Source: Lentinus brumalis (Eukaryota > Basidiomycota > Agaricomycetes > Polyporales > Polyporaceae). From it: a DNA stretch of 64,000 nucleotides. Location: NCBI GenBank assembly GCA_001792895.1, contig MARA01000015.1, forward strand, positions 682,001 through 746,000. The letters run 5' to 3'. This document shows, piece by piece, positions 22,557-31,797 of the stretch; position 1 is the first letter of the stretch, and each line of letters starts with the position of its first letter. Position numbers and translations under genes: made by a program. The notes below the pieces were generated by a model. It saw only the letters and a list, made by a program, of their open reading frames with translations, made no database searches and was not told where the DNA came from.

Positions 22557-22760
22557 GGCGGCTGACGCGTCGCGTCACATGTGTGACGGACGCTGGCCTT
22601 GCGTTTGCCCCGAAGCTTTGAGGCTTGAGCTTGGACCCCAACTTCACCTGCCATATGAAGTCTACACTGACCGACACGATAAAGGCAATGTTGTCGACAC
22701 AAGGGACATCGGAAGCCGCGAACGGCAGCGGTGGACACATTCGGCCGCGAAGCGAGCAAG
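22557..22760. repeat. GC-rich 205-bp dispersed element, copy 1
   Basis: Starts GGCGGCTGACGCGTCGCGTC and ends ATTCGGCCGCGAAGCGAGCA. The same block, diverged in the middle, occurs at 31506-31711 directly upstream of the aspartic protease gene. The copies share CACATG-TGACGGACGC, a GACATCG-AAGCCG segment and the 3' end. In this copy no recognisable gene follows, though the sequence after it is pyrimidine-rich like a core promoter. Confidence 0.7.
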
Positions 22761-23700
22761 GGAGCCCCGCCGGGGTTGTTTGGTCCCGCTTGCCGAGCGC
22801 ACTGCGCCGTCCTCTGCCGGTCTCTCTGCACACGGTCCTTCGATCAGACGCATACACGAGGGGTGCGCCCGTGCTTGGCTGCAGGTACGTCCCTGCGTCC
22901 GCCTGCAACGTCCAGCCCGCCCCAGCCCGCCTCCTCCGCTCGTCTCGCTCAACTCTCGCTTTCACCGCCGCGCCGATCCGGTTGTCTGCACGCATGTCTT
23001 CAACACCAGGTACGTACTCACATTGGCTACTACACCCTCCCGCTCCCATGTGTGTCGCCCACCCCTGCAGCCCGCAGCTGCGCTCTAGAGTCCATCGCGC
23101 GTCCTCACTCTGCCGCCGTCCCTCGTGTCTCCTTCCCGCCCTCTTGACTGCTCAGCCTGCTTCCTCGTCACACCTTGCCCGGTCCTTGAACGCCGCAGCA
23201 CGCGACACGACACGCGCTCTCACATCGACGACAGAGTGTGTCGCCTGCGCGTGCGTCTGCCCTCTAGCGACCTCCGAGTCGTCCGGACAGCTCCGACCCC
23301 AACATGCATGCTACCATCGCCGGCGCCACAAGCCCGCCAAATGCAAGCATTCGGCGGCAGTACGAACGCGCACCTGCGTCGCCCGTCCTGCAGACGTCGG
23401 CCGGGAGTTACAGTACGAGTGCTACGTGTGCATAAGCTAACTAGGCACCGAATATATCTCGTTTCATGCATGCCCCGAGTGCGAAACTGCTGTAGAGTGC
23501 GATCGTCGAGTCAGCAGGAGGCGAGCGACGCGCATGACTCACGCTACTCACCAGTCTTGGGAGATACGATGTAGCCGTCCGCATCCAGGACGCGTCTCTG
23601 CAACGGTGACGTGAGTACGCTTGGACTCGTACATCAGAGGCCTGTACTTACGTCTCCTTCTTTCGCTCTCCAGGCACACGCGTCGCAAGTCCTGTCGGAG
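22761..23700. other. Unassigned GC-rich region
   Basis: No recognisable gene. Pyrimidine-rich, Ser/Pro/Arg-biased ORFs occur in all plus-strand frames (longest 22625-23440), which is expected from composition. GT-AG pairs resembling introns occur, for example GTACGT at 22885 and GTACGT at 23010. Confidence 0.35.
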
Positions 23701-24175
23701 TTCCTCGTAAGCGGTCAGGGAGAGGCAACACGCAGAAGAAAGATAACGCACTTGTGGTTGCTCAGAGAACGCTGCGGAGATGGTGAGCCCTCGTGCTGTA
23801 CTGCCGGACAAAACACCGGAGCTCACCTGTATGGTACAAGGTCTCGGTGTCGTGTCGTAACATGTCGACGCGTGCGCGAACCCTGGAGACTGTCAGCGAT
23901 CAGGAGCGAGACAACACCGCATCCCAGGACAAACGCACAGAGCTGCGCGACGACGGTCATGCTTCAACTACAAAATCTATCGAAATTCCTCATAAGCGGT
24001 CTGGGAGGGACGACACACGAGGGCAAACCATTAGAGCCATATTCGCTGGGAGCTAGCTACGGGCAATGGTGAGTCCTCGTGTAGTATCGCAGGCGCAAAC
24101 GTCAGAGCTCACCCGCGGGGTCCCAGGTCTCGATGTCGCGCCATAACTCGTCGACGCGTGCGCGCACCCGGCTGG
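23701..24175 (-). repeat. Tandem duplication with conserved intron (285-bp spacing)
   Basis: Two diverged copies, 23701-23890 and 23986-24175. On the minus strand both hold an RVRARVD exon segment, an intron starting GTGAGCTC, and an exon beginning near LTAYEE. The intron is 55 nt in the first copy (23772-23826) and 56 nt in the second (24057-24112), ending CGCAG and CGTAG. Just upstream on the minus strand each copy has a hydrophobic stretch that could be a membrane helix: CAFVLGCGVVSLLIAD before the first, SHIAVVALSFAIGGVLVLAE before the second. The unit looks like a duplicated helix-plus-exon module of an unrecognised, now decayed, minus-strand gene. Confidence 0.5.
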
Positions 24176-24920
24176 GAGCGGATCAGGGCCATGAAGTCCT
24201 AGCACGAGCTGGCAGACCACTCACAGGCATCTCTTTCGGCGAGCACGAGCACTCCGCCAATGGCAAATGACAGGGCGACGACGGCGATGTGGGAGCGTAG
24301 TAGGGAGCAGCGTGGGCGTGGACGCGGACGCGAAGCTTACGCAGGTCCGGCTTATAGGCACTCTCTCCCTGCGTCCGGTGATGTGCTCGTGCACGCCACG
24401 CACTGGCAGCACCCGGACGCGCGTATGCACTGCGGACAGCGGCCAGCCGGTATCCGACATCGGCACGCCGCCCATCGCCGCACATGCGTGCTTCCCGCTT
24501 GTCGACCCCGTTCAAGACCGGTGGCGACCAGATGGTGCGGACTCCAGGGAAGCTCTCCGGCGACGGCGGGCGGGTGGCAGACTCGGACTCGAGACGCCTC
24601 ACACACACGACAGGGTGCGTTTCCGATGCGAGCCCCGGCGCGGCTGCATCCTTGTCGGTGCAGAGTCGCGGCGGCGGACTTCGGACGTGGTGTGGGCGCA
24701 GGATGCATCACTGTTCGAGTTGCATGTCCATGAAGCGGAGTCAGGGTTCGTGTGTCCGATATGGACAGATGCCAGCTGGATGGCATCGTCACAGGCCGCT
24801 TTGAGATTTGCTGGGAGGCTCAGGTTTATGAGCAGGTGCGTCATGGGAGAGTTCTCTGCTTCCGCTGACCCTCCCTGAATCCTCCATGACCAGTGTTCTC
24901 CATCGTATGGCTGCGTAGAG
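24176..24920. other. Unassigned region between the two tandem repeats
   Basis: Open frames on both strands (24267-24878 plus, 24183-24608 minus) but no known motif. The minus strand includes the hydrophobic segment upstream of the second 285-bp unit. Confidence 0.35.
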
Positions 24921-26150
24921 GTGAGTACCCGGGTTCCAGTTGTGTTGCGGAGTGCTCAGCCGTCTCATGACACACAGAGTCTACTGGCGGACTACAACAT
25001 ACGCCGGGAGCGCGTCTCGCCAAGACCCACTTCTTCGGACTTCAATCTGGGATAACGGAGCTGGGATAACGGACGCGGTTCGGGCGTGGATCGCCAGTCT
25101 GGAATCGAGACCTGGCAGCAGAAGTATGACGTGCGGTACGCGATCCCATCCCGGCGACTTGCAGCGGACGCCGCAGAAGAATTACTGCTCCGTGGAATAG
25201 AAGACACACGTCGGTTTGCGCGACGCACGCCGGGAAGTACACGCTTTTCCCGTGCTCGGCCGAGCATTGCAACATCTCCCGCCGGTGTGTATTCTCGCTG
25301 ACGCGATGTCTGTGCCGTCTCGTGTCTTCGTCACTCAGGAATTGATGCACTGGCATCGTCTTCAACAGGGCACACGACACGCTCAACTTGCAGCTTGCTC
25401 GTACGGCCGGCTGCGTTGGACGTGCGACTGAGATCGTCGAGGTGAGTACGAGCATTCTACAACATGGCATCAATTCGGGACGGTTCACTGAAGACGTACC
25501 ACAGCTCCGCACACGTCAAATTGCTTCCTCGCTCACTCACTCGCTTCAATATCGCCGGGTTCGGAAGCACTGTCCGTGGTCTCTTTCAATGTGGGTTCGT
25601 CAATGTGAGTACCCGGCACTCTTCTGCAAGTGACCTGGAGTTCTCAGCTGTTATTTGACACTCAGGATCACAGAGTCGACTGGAGGAACACGCCGGGAGC
25701 TCATGCGCAACCGCTCGTCGAGACGCACTTCTTCGGACTTCGCGCCGGGAGAACGGAGACAGTTTGGGCGCGGATCGCGAGTCGTAGATCAAGATCCAAA
25801 CCATGTATCCCGGAGAATTGCAGCGGACAATGTTGCAGAGGACATCTGACTCCAAGGAATAGATCAGTGTTCGTCAACTGCACGCATCGTTTCCAGCAGG
25901 ACATGCGACAGTTTGCAGCTGGCTCGAACTCAGGCTGCCTGCTGCATTCGTTGAAGCCCAACTGGGCTCGTCGAGGTGAGTAAGTTGAAGAATTCGTCGC
26001 GCAGGCAATTCGACATTGTTTTGGGACGGTTCACTGACGGCGTACCGCAGCTCGGCAGAAGTCAGATCCCTCGCTCGCTCATTGCCTTCGGCATCACCGG
26101 GCTCGGATGAAGCCTTGCCCGATGTCGCTACAACTCCGCCTCCCTTCCTC
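24921..26150 (+). repeat. Tandem duplication with two conserved introns (about 0.55-0.69 kb)
   Basis: Two diverged units, about 24921-25604 and 25605-26150. Each has, on the plus strand, an intron with donor GTGAGTACCC (24921-24977; 25605-25673). A longer exon-like segment follows, starting AGTCTACTGG / AGTCGACTGG and containing CACTTCTTCGGACTTC. A second intron with donor GTGAGTA and acceptor CGTACC[A/G]CAG comes next (25442-25504; 25976-26050), then CTC[C/G]GCA and a 90-nt segment. The exon-like parts are open only in short stretches and match no family known to me. Conservation of both splice pairs in both copies suggests that the parent unit was transcribed and spliced. Confidence 0.5.
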
Positions 26151-27334
26151 TGTGACACCTGGGAGTTGGATGCCGGCCCGGCTATGCGGGCATGGACAGG
26201 GAGCTCTGGCCCTGACGCGGACGTGGGGATCGAGTCCCAGAATGCACAGGACTTCCGGTACGTGCCTGCTCAAATCGGCGACTTCCAGGAATACCTCGTG
26301 TTGTCCGAAGCATCCGCGTCCACCTGTGCTCGACGGCCGGCGCATGGCGGGAACGCAAACGCCGCCTCAGCTGCGGTGGTTCTCGCCCGACACGCCCGCG
26401 TGGACGAGCGGAACGGCGGGAAGCACACCGTTATTGGAGCTGGCGGAGCTCGTTTCGGTCACGCAGCTTTAGCTTCATCCCATCGAGCTTTCCGGTCGAT
26501 GTGAGTATTGCTCTTCCGTCCGTGTCGTCTTCAGGATACTTACCGGTTCGATACACGCAGGCCCACGCGGATTGCAAGCATTGCTATTAGTCACACAATA
26601 CGCGGCGTTGCGAGGATCATTCAGATGCCGGCTGCAGGCGACGGACTCCGAGCAGAGGATGCTGGAGAACTGAGGAAGTTCATTACCAGATGCATCTGTT
26701 CGGGAGCCAGGAGCACGGAAGCGGTTGTAAATCCGGCATGCAGTGCACGGCGTCGCGACTCGCCACAGAACTCGGGTCGTTTCAGACTCTGTCATTGGAC
26801 ATGGCAGTGCGCCTTCGCACATTGTTGAAGTCGGTACGTAAAGTTATCTTGTCCTATTGTCTCGCCGTGTCCTTGATACTGACACTCTGTCACAGACATA
26901 GTGCCGGCACGGCACACGCAAACCTTGACCACCTCCTCCATGTCGCACTCGAGCTGCAGAGATAATTCTATCACAGGGCGGCAAGGTAAGTACATCATAC
27001 TGTTTAAATCGGCTCGTATTCACTATAGCGCAGAGGGACGTGCACCAGAACAGGGCGGAGCCGAGACACGCTCGCATCAAGACACTGAGATGATTCCGGG
27101 AGCCCTTGCTTCCACGCTGATCACCCCGGACGACGCGGTTGCGAATAGCCAGCCTCTCCGTCGAGGTCCTCGCTTGCCGGTGCGGATCGCAATCTCACGT
27201 TCGACAGTGACGAGTAGAACGTCGGCACGCTGGGAGCCAAATCAGGCGAGTCTCGCTGACTCCGGGACTCGGGAGCCGCTTGCTTGCGAGCAATGACCAT
27301 TTGGTCACACATCAGGCTCTAAACGGCATGCAGA
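26151..27334. other. Unassigned region with splice-like signals
   Basis: No recognised gene. Donor-like GTGAGT at 26503 and GTAAGT at 26985 are each followed by a CAG-type acceptor or pyrimidine tract within about 80 nt. ORF 26016-26504 (+) has no known motif. Confidence 0.35.
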
Positions 27335-28228
27335 ATGCATCCCATGCCCGCGGCCGTTGCCGTGCCCGAGTACGAAGGCAACGGTTGGCATACAAGACTG
27401 CTGCTCTCCCAGGACGATGCGGCTTCTCCGCCACCCAACTGCGACCCCATGCCCGCCGCCAGACGACCACTCCAATTCGTCTCCGACCCCCTGTCCTTCG
27501 AGCCATATCCTCGACAGGCTTCTGCCCACCCCGCGCGAGGGACAGATCGCGGTGCGTACTCCAGCAAGCCCAGCGCAGAACGAGGTCAGCTTCGGAGCCT
27601 TCTCAGCAAGGCTATTGGTGCGTGCTCTGCTCGTGCTCGACTCCCGGCATGTATTAACTGCATCTCAGTCGAACAGACGGGTGTCCGCAACGCAAAGATG
27701 TGGTTTACAGTCCTGACCTTCTGCACGAAGGTCTTCCTGCGGCTCGGCATCAAGCTCATCGGCTGGCCGCCACACATACCCTTCCAGAACCTCAGTGACG
27801 GCGTGGTGACAATGGACGACATCCGCTCGCTCATCGTCCTCTGCCAGAGGGACCCCGAACGGCCTTCTGAGCTACCCGAGCTTCGCTTCGTTGCTGCGAC
27901 AGCGGAGGAGCTTCGGGCGGCGCGTTTGAACGCGGCTTCTGCTTGCCCCGGCCCTCTCTATCCTGCGCCCGCGCCGAGGTACGAGTACAGCAACATCGGG
28001 CGTCGGGTTCTGCGCATCAACGAGAACGGTCAGCTCACGCAGCCTCGCTACGAGCGCAACGGCCCAAAGAGCGCGAAGGTCGTCTTGGAGGAGGACGACG
28101 GAGAGCCGTCGGCGGATACTGCTGAGGAGGATCTCCCGCCGATGGTGACGCAGTGGGGCGTGCGTATGGTCTGGCACCATGGTGTCTGGCGGTACGTCGG
28201 CGAGGGAGAACTGTACGACGACGCGTAG
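27335..28228 (+). CDS. Hypothetical protein with GWP-containing C-terminal domain
   Basis: Open frame of 297 aa. The C-terminal 175 residues, from about 27699, look like real protein: LGIKLIGWPPHIPFQNLSDG, MDDIRSLIVLC, ELRFVAATAEELRAA, an acidic VLEEDDGEPS, and LPPMVTQWGVRMVWHHGVW. The GWP-x-x-IPF pattern followed by a helical segment recalls a class of uncharacterised agaricomycete proteins often found near transposons. The first 120 residues are Pro/Arg-rich and may include an intron, since a GTGCGT donor lies near 27550. Start uncertain; 27699 is the conservative choice. Confidence 0.45.
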   Translation: MHPMPAAVAVPEYEGNGWHTRLLLSQDDAASPPPNCDPMPAARRPLQFVSDPLSFEPYPRQASAHPARGTDRGAYSSKPSAERGQLRSLLSKAIGACSARARLPACINCISVEQTGVRNAKMWFTVLTFCTKVFLRLGIKLIGWPPHIPFQNLSDGVVTMDDIRSLIVLCQRDPERPSELPELRFVAATAEELRAARLNAASACPGPLYPAPAPRYEYSNIGRRVLRINENGQLTQPRYERNGPKSAKVVLEEDDGEPSADTAEEDLPPMVTQWGVRMVWHHGVWRYVGEGELYDDA

Positions 28229-28258
28229 TCCGTCTGCCGTGTTCACTCCGCATCGTGA

Positions 28259-29119
28259 ATGCTCATTTTGCGTCTCCATCCCTCCTATTCATCTCTGACC
28301 GACGTCACGCGTGCATCCGGTGAGTCTGAACAAGCATCTCACATTCACACTTCACAGACACTCGCACTCTTCCCACCGCTCTCGCGTTCTGCATCCTGGA
28401 CACAGAATCTCGGTCATATACCGGGTGAGTACACCCATCAACATGTCTTCAAACATCGTACTGACATCAAGTATCTATGCTGGCAGGTCGACGTACAGTA
28501 ACGACTGCCGCAGGGCTTCGCCGTCGCTTCCCAGTATGACCTCCTGCGATTCCCGTCCACATTCTCCCGGCTCCCTTGCGTTGGTATCCCTGCAGCCTCC
28601 CGGGCTCGTCTCGGTGCACCGACCAGGCTCCCACGGGCTGTCTCAAACTCACTGCAAGCCCACATTCCGCGCGGAGAGCTCCCGCGTCCAGGTAAGCCCT
28701 CTGCTCTCCTCCTCTCCATGTCCCTACACGTCTTCTCCTCGCGGCAACAGGCTCCTGACCGCAGAATGTCGGTCATGACGGGCCTCCCGGGCGTACTAGT
28801 ACAATGCGTCGATATCGACTCAGGGACTCCCGGACACGTACAATGCGTCGCGTTGTGCTGTTCTGCAGCGGGTGCACTGGCGCACGGAGAACTTGTATGC
28901 CCAGGTGAGTCCTTCGTTCATGCTGTCTCTACATGGCCGTGCTTGCGCGCCTCACAATACACACTCCCAGTGTCATCGTGTCGGGCTCGACGAGGCTCCC
29001 GGGCGCGTCTTGATGCTTTGCTCGAGCCGTCCCGAGCCTCTACCAGCTCAAGACAAGCGCAGCTTGCATACAGCATTGCAGAGTCACGGTCTCGTCGAGA
29101 GACGCCGCGCTATTGGTAA
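28259..29119 (+). CDS. Spliced hypothetical ORF, six exons possible
   Basis: Five splice-consistent segments keep one frame open from ATG 28259 to TAA 29119: 28259-28319, 28358-28424, 28487-28691, 28751-28904, 28971-29119. Introns are 38, 62, 59 and 66 nt with GTGAGT or GTAAGC donors and CAG/CCAG acceptors. The product would be about 210 aa, rich in Ser and Arg, with no domain I recognise. It starts 30 bp after the previous stop. The splice signals are good but the protein looks unlike a conserved one, so this may be a non-coding spliced RNA. Confidence 0.3.
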
Positions 29120-29574
29120 TATGCCGTGAGTCATTACTAGACTAAGGCGCTGCTCACCTCTAGTTTGCAACCGGGCTGAAGAGCCACGCAGACGCAGTCT
29201 ACTCATCCGCAGATCCACTACCGTTCGTCACGGCCGCAATACCTCCGAATATCCGCGGGCCTGCAAAGCGTCCAAGTTACAAGCGTAATCTTGGGATCGA
29301 GCAGACGGGCAGTACTCGAGCTAGCAGGGGGGATGCAGTGGTGGGGTTCCGCTTTTGGTAATCTAAGCGCTCATGCGCGAAAACACTCGTTCTGCAGCTG
29401 TATGCACATGCCGCTCATGTAGTGTAGCATACCTGCTGTGCATTGGAGTTCATGTACTATATACACGAATAAAACAGACTACATGTCCCCATCCTTGTCT
29501 CCCTGACCGTCTCGTCCTGACCCACCGCTCGTCAAGCACAACAGCTAGTCCATCCGTCCACAGTCCACAGAACT
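29120..29574. other. Unassigned, no gene seen
   Basis: A last GTGAGT at 29126 with a CTCAC branch-like site and CTAG acceptor at 29163 continues the splice-like pattern. Beyond that only short ORFs occur. Confidence 0.35.
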
Positions 29575-29775
29575 CTGCAAGCGCGACAAGACTCAGCCAT
29601 AGCGCGACAGGGCTCTGCTATGGACGAGACAAGCCTCAGATATAGACGAGAGCGCAACAAGACGCGGCTATAAACGAAACAAGACTCAGCTATAAGCGAG
29701 ACTACTCGGCTATACAAGACTACTCAGCAAACAAAACTACTCAGCTATGAAAGAGACTGCTATGAACGAGACTGA
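29575..29775 (+). repeat. Minisatellite, about 22-bp unit
   Basis: About nine degenerate tandem units of the form ACAAGACTCAGCTATAAACG, with variants (GGGCTCTGCTATGGACGAG, AGACTACTCGGCTAT) and shorter units toward the 3' end. The last units run into the truncated HET copy and contain its start codon. Confidence 0.75.
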
Positions 29776-30958
29776 GGCACTCGATGTGTCTGGGAGATCC
29801 GCCCAGATATGGCCGCCACCGTTCATGCGCGACTGCAGCGTGCCGCGACGGCGGGCGATCGCCTACGCCAGCGCAGAGACGGTCCTGGTGATCGACACTG
29901 GGATCCAGAGCCAGTGCTCGCTCGCGTCGTCCAGGGAGGAGTACCTGCTGCGCATCGCGACGTCCGGGTGGATGCAGCGCATCTGGACGCTGCAGGAGGG
30001 CATCCTCGCGCGCGAGCTCTTCTTCGAGGTCGCGGACGGTCTCGTGGACTGCACGTACTTTGACGGCGTGTCGTACTACGCTGCGAGCAGCATGATACCA
30101 CTGCTCCAGTACTGCCACAAGGACGACTCGACTTTGACGTACCAACCACGGTCGTTGGCGTCCAAGCCGGTGCGGTGCGACGTGAACGATCTCATCGCGC
30201 TGCTCAGGTACCGCACGACGAGCCATCCGGAGGACGAGACGTTGGCGGTGGCGGGCCTCCTGGGCGTGGATGCTGGGATGCTGGTGAAGGTCGAGGGGCA
30301 ACAGGAGAGGATGAAGGCTCTGCTCATGCGCGTTGGCCGCCTTCCCCGGCAACTGGCGGTGTTCGGATGGCTCTGCGACAGGCTATCCATACCAAACTTC
30401 ACTTGGGCACCGTTGAGCCTGAGCGACGTGCTCTGGCCGGGCGACCAGGACGATCCGCTGGTGGCGACGTGCACGGAGGACGGGCTGTTCGGGGACTTCA
30501 CGGTCGTCCGCTTTCCGGAGGTCGTGCTTGGAGGGGACTGTGGGGTCATTGCGACGATCGTTGAGGAGCGCCAGGCCGACGTGACGGACGAGCGTGTACC
30601 AGGAAATCCGAGAGGGCCACTCTTCAAGTGCACGAGAGCAGGTTGCGCGTCCCGAGTGTTCAACCTTGTCCTCTCTCCCCATGTGTACCGGAACCTCCCG
30701 CCGAGGGGTGCGCTCAGGTGCAATGGGTTCCTGATGAAGCAGCCTACGCTCCCCGATTCGATGCGAGAGGAAGGCGTCGGGGTTGTGCACATCGTGTCCG
30801 AGACGACACCGCCCGAAAGCGCGCCCCATTGCAAGTTCGTCGCGCCTGGCAGCGCACGTCTTGGGGTCCCAGATGCGATGGAGACGACGCGCACGCGAGG
30901 GCATTGGCACTTTGTCAGTGCGACCGTAGAGATTATGAGGCGGGTAAGGCTGACATGA
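29747..30958 (+). CDS. Truncated duplicate of the HET-domain protein
   Basis: A 403-aa open frame whose residues from about 44 onward match residues about 389-747 of the full-length HET protein at 18444-20687, with only scattered substitutions. The whole N-terminal region and the HET core (YVAVSHVW, DGLCVP) are absent; the shared part begins at AETVLVID. The first 40 residues, starting MKETAMNETEALDV, come from the minisatellite and unrelated sequence. The frame has no stop despite silent and missense differences, which points to recent duplication or retained function. Without the HET core it cannot act as a normal HET protein; a regulatory or decoy role is speculative. Confidence 0.72.
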   Translation: MKETAMNETEALDVSGRSAQIWPPPFMRDCSVPRRRAIAYASAETVLVIDTGIQSQCSLASSREEYLLRIATSGWMQRIWTLQEGILARELFFEVADGLVDCTYFDGVSYYAASSMIPLLQYCHKDDSTLTYQPRSLASKPVRCDVNDLIALLRYRTTSHPEDETLAVAGLLGVDAGMLVKVEGQQERMKALLMRVGRLPRQLAVFGWLCDRLSIPNFTWAPLSLSDVLWPGDQDDPLVATCTEDGLFGDFTVVRFPEVVLGGDCGVIATIVEERQADVTDERVPGNPRGPLFKCTRAGCASRVFNLVLSPHVYRNLPPRGALRCNGFLMKQPTLPDSMREEGVGVVHIVSETTPPESAPHCKFVAPGSARLGVPDAMETTRTRGHWHFVSATVEIMRRVRLT

Positions 30959-31505
30959 GCTTGAGGTTCAATATCAATGCTGCTAGATGGTAGCTCTTGA
31001 GGCCGACATGCGCGCCTTATTTCTCGCCGTCGTTTTTGGACATGTTGATGATCATGAAAGGATACTTACGCGAAGGGTCCGGCTCCGTTTGTCGTCGTAC
31101 ATAGATGTATTGGGTCGTGAACTGCCGCCAGCCAGGTGAGTGTCGAGCCGTAACATGAACATGATACCGCACCTTGCGCGTTTGTATCTGACTCGGTGAT
31201 CTTGTCCTCGTCGCACTGAGGAAAGCAAGATAATCAGCCTGACACGACCCACTGTGTCTGTCTACACACGTACGGGGTATAGTCCCCAAAGTTCAACGTA
31301 TCCGTCCCTACACCGTCGTGGTCCGTGGAGTGAACGTAAGCGGATCTAAGCCTCCGATGTCAGACATCGCAGCTCTGCAAACATCAATGTGCCAGACTCA
31401 CATTCCCAGCATATTTCGTCGAGCAGGGCACCACTGTCCACAGGGTCGAACTTGACGAATGCCGGTTTCTTGCACTCGCCTCTTGGGGGGGCTCGCGTCA
31501 CGGGT
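30959..31505 (-). other. Intergenic with possible spliced minus-strand ORF fragments
   Basis: On the minus strand, exon-like pieces keep sensible splice sites. CKKPAFVKFDPVDSGALLDE ends at a GTGAGT near 31403. VHSTDHDGVGTDTLNFGDYT ends at a GTACGT near 31276. CDEDKITESDTNAQ ends at a GTGCGG near 31175, and VHDPIHLCTTTNGAGPF ends near 31076. They could be remnants of a small secreted protein gene, but the frames cannot all be joined and no start or signal peptide is found. Confidence 0.3.
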
Positions 31506-31711
31506 GGCGGCTGACGCGTCGCGTCACATGTGACGGACGCGTTTGCCCCCTCAACTGTAGGCGGCGCCCTCCTCCTCCTCCTCCTTCTCACCTGGGCTGA
31601 AGTCGTATGATGTCCACTGGCGGTAATTTGCGATGAACTGCTTAACACAACGGACATCGCAAGCCGTGAACGGCGGCGGTGGATACCGTATTCGGCCGCG
31701 AAGCGAGCAAG
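31506..31711. repeat. GC-rich 205-bp dispersed element, copy 2 (protease promoter)
   Basis: Second copy of the element at 22557-22760. It starts GGCGGCTGACGCGTCGCGTC and ends GGCCGCGAAGCGAGCAAG, five bases before the TATA box of the aspartic protease gene. Its middle carries a (CTC)n run absent from copy 1. Confidence 0.7.
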
Positions 31712-31715
31712 CCGG

Positions 31716-31722
31716 TATATAA
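31716..31722 (+). promoter_or_regulatory. TATA box of aspartic protease gene
   Basis: TATATAA 76 bp upstream of the ATG at 31798, followed by a pyrimidine-rich leader (CCTCCCTCCTCCCG). Confidence 0.55.
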
Positions 31723-31797
31723 GAGGCTCTCGCATCGTCCCCGCTCCTCGCATCCCCCTCCCTCCTCCCGCGACGACACCTCCCTCTTCTGCCCGCC

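Noticed and set aside
22625..23440. 271-aa plus-strand ORF
   Set aside because: Runs through the repeat element and pyrimidine-rich sequence; Ser/Pro/Arg bias occurs in all frames and no motif is present.
29575..29775. Repeat array as CRISPR
   Set aside because: Units are contiguous, degenerate and of varying length, with no unique spacers, in a eukaryotic setting.
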